Origin: Pseudomonas sp. PDM15
GTDB taxonomy: Bacteria; Pseudomonadota; Gammaproteobacteria; Pseudomonadales; Pseudomonadaceae
Assembly: GCF_014851565.1 (NCBI RefSeq)
Contig: NZ_JACVAA010000002.1
Span: 124,001 to 188,000 of the forward strand
Direction of reading: 5' to 3'
DNA: 64,000 nucleotides
Made by a program: the position numbers and the translations under genes. How positions within the stretch are numbered: position 1 is the first letter of the stretch; the number at the start of each line of letters is the position of its first letter. Of the stretch, positions 62,242 through 64,000 are shown one piece after another. The notes under the pieces are model-generated. The model made no database searches and was not told the origin of the DNA. It saw only the letters and a list, made by a program, of their open reading frames with translations.

Positions 62242-63713
62242 TGGCCGACGCCCGCTCACTGCCCGTAGACTGTGACGCACCTGCGGCCACAGTCACGGAC
62301 AAGATGAAGCGCTACGAGCAATTCGCCGACCAGATCGCCGAGCTGATCCGCTCCGGCGTGCTCGCCCCCGGCGAGCGGGTGCCCTCGGTGCGCCAGGCCC
62401 GCCACACCTACGGGGTCAGCCCGTCCACCATTTTCCAGGCGTACTACCTGCTGGAGGATCGCGGCCTGATCCAGGCCCGCGCGCGCTCCGGCTACTTCGT
62501 CCGGGAGCTGGCTCACCAGCCGCTGGCCGAGCCGCAGATCAGCACCACACCGCCCACCAGTACCGAGGTGGACGTCAGCGAGCTGGTGTTCTCCGTGCTC
62601 GGCTCGCTGAAAGACCCGCACACCGTGCCCTTCGGCTCGGCCTTCCCCAGCCCGGAGCTGTTCCCGCTGCCGCGCCTGGCGCGCTCCATGACCCACGCCC
62701 TGCGCGACATGCCGAGCCACGCGGTGATCGCCGACATGACCGCTGGCAACCCCGACCTGCGCCGACAGATCGCCCTGCGCTACATGGTCGCCGGCGTGCG
62801 CCTGCCGCTGGAGGAACTGGTGATCACCAACGGCGCCCTGGAAGCACTGAACCTGTGCCTGCAGACGGTGACCCAGCCGGGCGAACTGGTAGCCATCGAG
62901 GCGCCGGCCTTCTACGCCACCCTGCAGGTGCTCGAACGCCTCAAGCTCAAGGCCGTGGAAATCCCCGTGCACCCGCGCACGGGCATCGACCTCGGCGTGC
63001 TGGCCGAGCGCCTGGAAAGCCTGCCGATAAAAGCCTGCTGGTTCATGAGCAGCCTGCAAAACCCCATCGGCGCCAGCCTCAGCGTGGCGAAAAAGAGCGA
63101 GCTGTACGCCCTGCTGCAACGGCACCAGGTGCCGCTGATCGAGGACGACGTCTACGCCGAGCTGTACTACGGCGCACAGCCGCCGCGGCCGGTGAAGAGC
63201 TGCGACGATGGCGGTCTGGTGATGCATTGCGGCTCCTTCTCAAAGAGCCTGGCGCCGGGCTACCGGGTCGGCTGGGTGGCCGGCGGGCGCTACGCCGAGC
63301 AGATCAGCCGGCTTAAGCTGATGACCACCATCTCGCCGTCGGTGCCAGCCCAGGCGGCCATCGCCGACTACTTGCAGCACGGCGGCTACGACCGCCACCT
63401 GCGCAAGCTGCGCATCGCCCTGGAGACCCAGCAGGCGGCCATGCTCGCCTCCGCCGCGCGGCACTTCCCGGCCGAGACGCGGGTCACCCGGCCCAGCGGC
63501 GGCTACTTCCTGTGGTTCGAGTTTCCCGAGCGGGTCGACTCGCTGCAGCTGTTCCAGCTCGCCCTGGCCCAGGGCATCAGCCTGGCGCCGGGGCCGATCT
63601 TTTCCGCCACCCGCCGCTTCCGCCATTGCGCGCGACTGAACCATGGCCACCCCTGGGATGCCCAAAGCGAGAGGGCGATGGAGGTGCTCGGGCGCATCCT
63701 CGCCTCGTTCTAG
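62241..63713 (+). CDS. MocR-type GntR/aminotransferase regulator
   Basis: A 490-residue PLP-dependent regulator: N-terminal GntR winged helix (about 20-95; FADQIAELIRSGVLAPGERV, PSVRQARHTYGVSPSTIFQA) and a class I aminotransferase-like domain with SSLQNPIGASLS, IEDDVYAELYY and the PLP lysine in CGSFSKSLAPGYRVGW. The ATG overlaps the ccoG stop (TGATG), so it is cotranslated with ccoG. MocR proteins control vitamin B6, GABA, taurine or amino acid genes; no target is obvious here. Confidence 0.87.
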   Translation: MADARSLPVDCDAPAATVTDKMKRYEQFADQIAELIRSGVLAPGERVPSVRQARHTYGVSPSTIFQAYYLLEDRGLIQARARSGYFVRELAHQPLAEPQISTTPPTSTEVDVSELVFSVLGSLKDPHTVPFGSAFPSPELFPLPRLARSMTHALRDMPSHAVIADMTAGNPDLRRQIALRYMVAGVRLPLEELVITNGALEALNLCLQTVTQPGELVAIEAPAFYATLQVLERLKLKAVEIPVHPRTGIDLGVLAERLESLPIKACWFMSSLQNPIGASLSVAKKSELYALLQRHQVPLIEDDVYAELYYGAQPPRPVKSCDDGGLVMHCGSFSKSLAPGYRVGWVAGGRYAEQISRLKLMTTISPSVPAQAAIADYLQHGGYDRHLRKLRIALETQQAAMLASAARHFPAETRVTRPSGGYFLWFEFPERVDSLQLFQLALAQGISLAPGPIFSATRRFRHCARLNHGHPWDAQSERAMEVLGRILASF

Positions 63714-63795
63714 AGCCCCGCAGCTATGCTGCGGATAGGCAGCAGGCCCGCCATCAGCGATACTGGCCACGCGCCATCAAGACAAGGACAGACGC

Positions 63796-64000
63796 ATGAG
63801 CAGCGACACCGAAGCCGTCAGCACCGACGAGCTCCTCACCGACCAGCAACGCATCGAGAAGCTGGAGAAGGCCGGCAAGCTCAATCGCCTGCTGATTTTT
63901 GGCCTGGCCGGCGCGCTGTTGCTGACCCTGCTGAGCTGGCTGCTGGTGGCCCTGCTCTCCTCCTCCGCCGAGGAGGAAAAGGAAGACCAGGCCCAGCTGG
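63796..64000 (+). CDS. Small membrane protein, 5' part
   Basis: Begins ATG 63796 with AAGGA upstream: MSSDTEAVSTDELLTDQQRI, a short coiled-coil stretch (EKLEKAGKLNR), one membrane helix (LLIFGLAGALLLTLLSWLLV) and an acidic segment (SSAEEEKEDQAQL) at the window edge. I do not recognise it; 68 residues are visible and it continues beyond the window. Confidence 0.65.
   Translation, partial: MSSDTEAVSTDELLTDQQRIEKLEKAGKLNRLLIFGLAGALLLTLLSWLLVALLSSSAEEEKEDQAQL

Overview
The window is Pseudomonas chromosome. It is GC-rich throughout, and the aot-argR-aru gene order, the phhR/phhABC genes and the Entner-Doudoroff genes all match that genus. The 378-residue homogentisate dioxygenase, the 327-residue fumarylacetoacetase and the one-chain indolepyruvate oxidoreductase point to a mendocina/alcaligenes-like lineage rather than P. 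aeruginosa itself; that placement is inference. I saw no rRNA, tRNA, CRISPR array or intact insertion sequence.

Region 1 (1-13450, minus strand) handles arginine uptake and catabolism: aotJQMOP (transport), argR (regulator) and aruC-F-G-D-B (arginine succinyltransferase pathway). A membrane diguanylate cyclase sits between argR and aruC. ArgR-type half-sites lie upstream of aruC and aotJ. Region 2 (13694-15856) is acetyl-CoA synthetase.

Region 3 (16057-28432) is the phenylalanine hydroxylase locus. phhR and phhABC are separated by an 8 kb signalling block: a ToxR/ToxS-like membrane pair, a double-receiver histidine kinase, an HD-GYP response regulator and a large hybrid sensor kinase with HPt. 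The hybrid kinase and the HD-GYP gene share an unusual promoter: TTCAG repeated every 10 bp, then a 15-bp gap, then CGTGNCTCAAT. This is the most novel-looking feature of the window.

Region 4 (28554-34533) is a selenium locus: mnmH, selD and a small acidic protein face a putative selenate ABC transporter whose leader contains a 116-bp dyad-symmetric palindrome.

Region 5 (34739-44165) mixes housekeeping genes: a PAS-GGDEF protein, arfB, a frameshifted thioesterase, a GlxA-type regulator, a VOC/YCII pair, pgl-edd, a membrane hydrolase and a chemoreceptor.

Region 6 (44339-57728) is aromatic amino acid catabolism: an AroP-type permease, a Leu/Phe-type dehydrogenase, indolepyruvate ferredoxin oxidoreductase with a divergent Lrp-type regulator, and the hpd-hmgA-fahA-maiA operon. 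An AT-rich accessory gene with a DUF4365-like N-terminus and a large composite inverted repeat interrupt it (51384-53730). With phhABC, the window encodes the whole route from phenylalanine to fumarate and acetoacetate. acs, iorAB and hpd carry A-rich motifs of the Hfq/Crc type before their start codons.

Region 7 (57950-64000) holds an RbdA-like GGDEF/EAL protein, ccoG, a MocR-type regulator overlapping ccoG, and the start of a small membrane protein.
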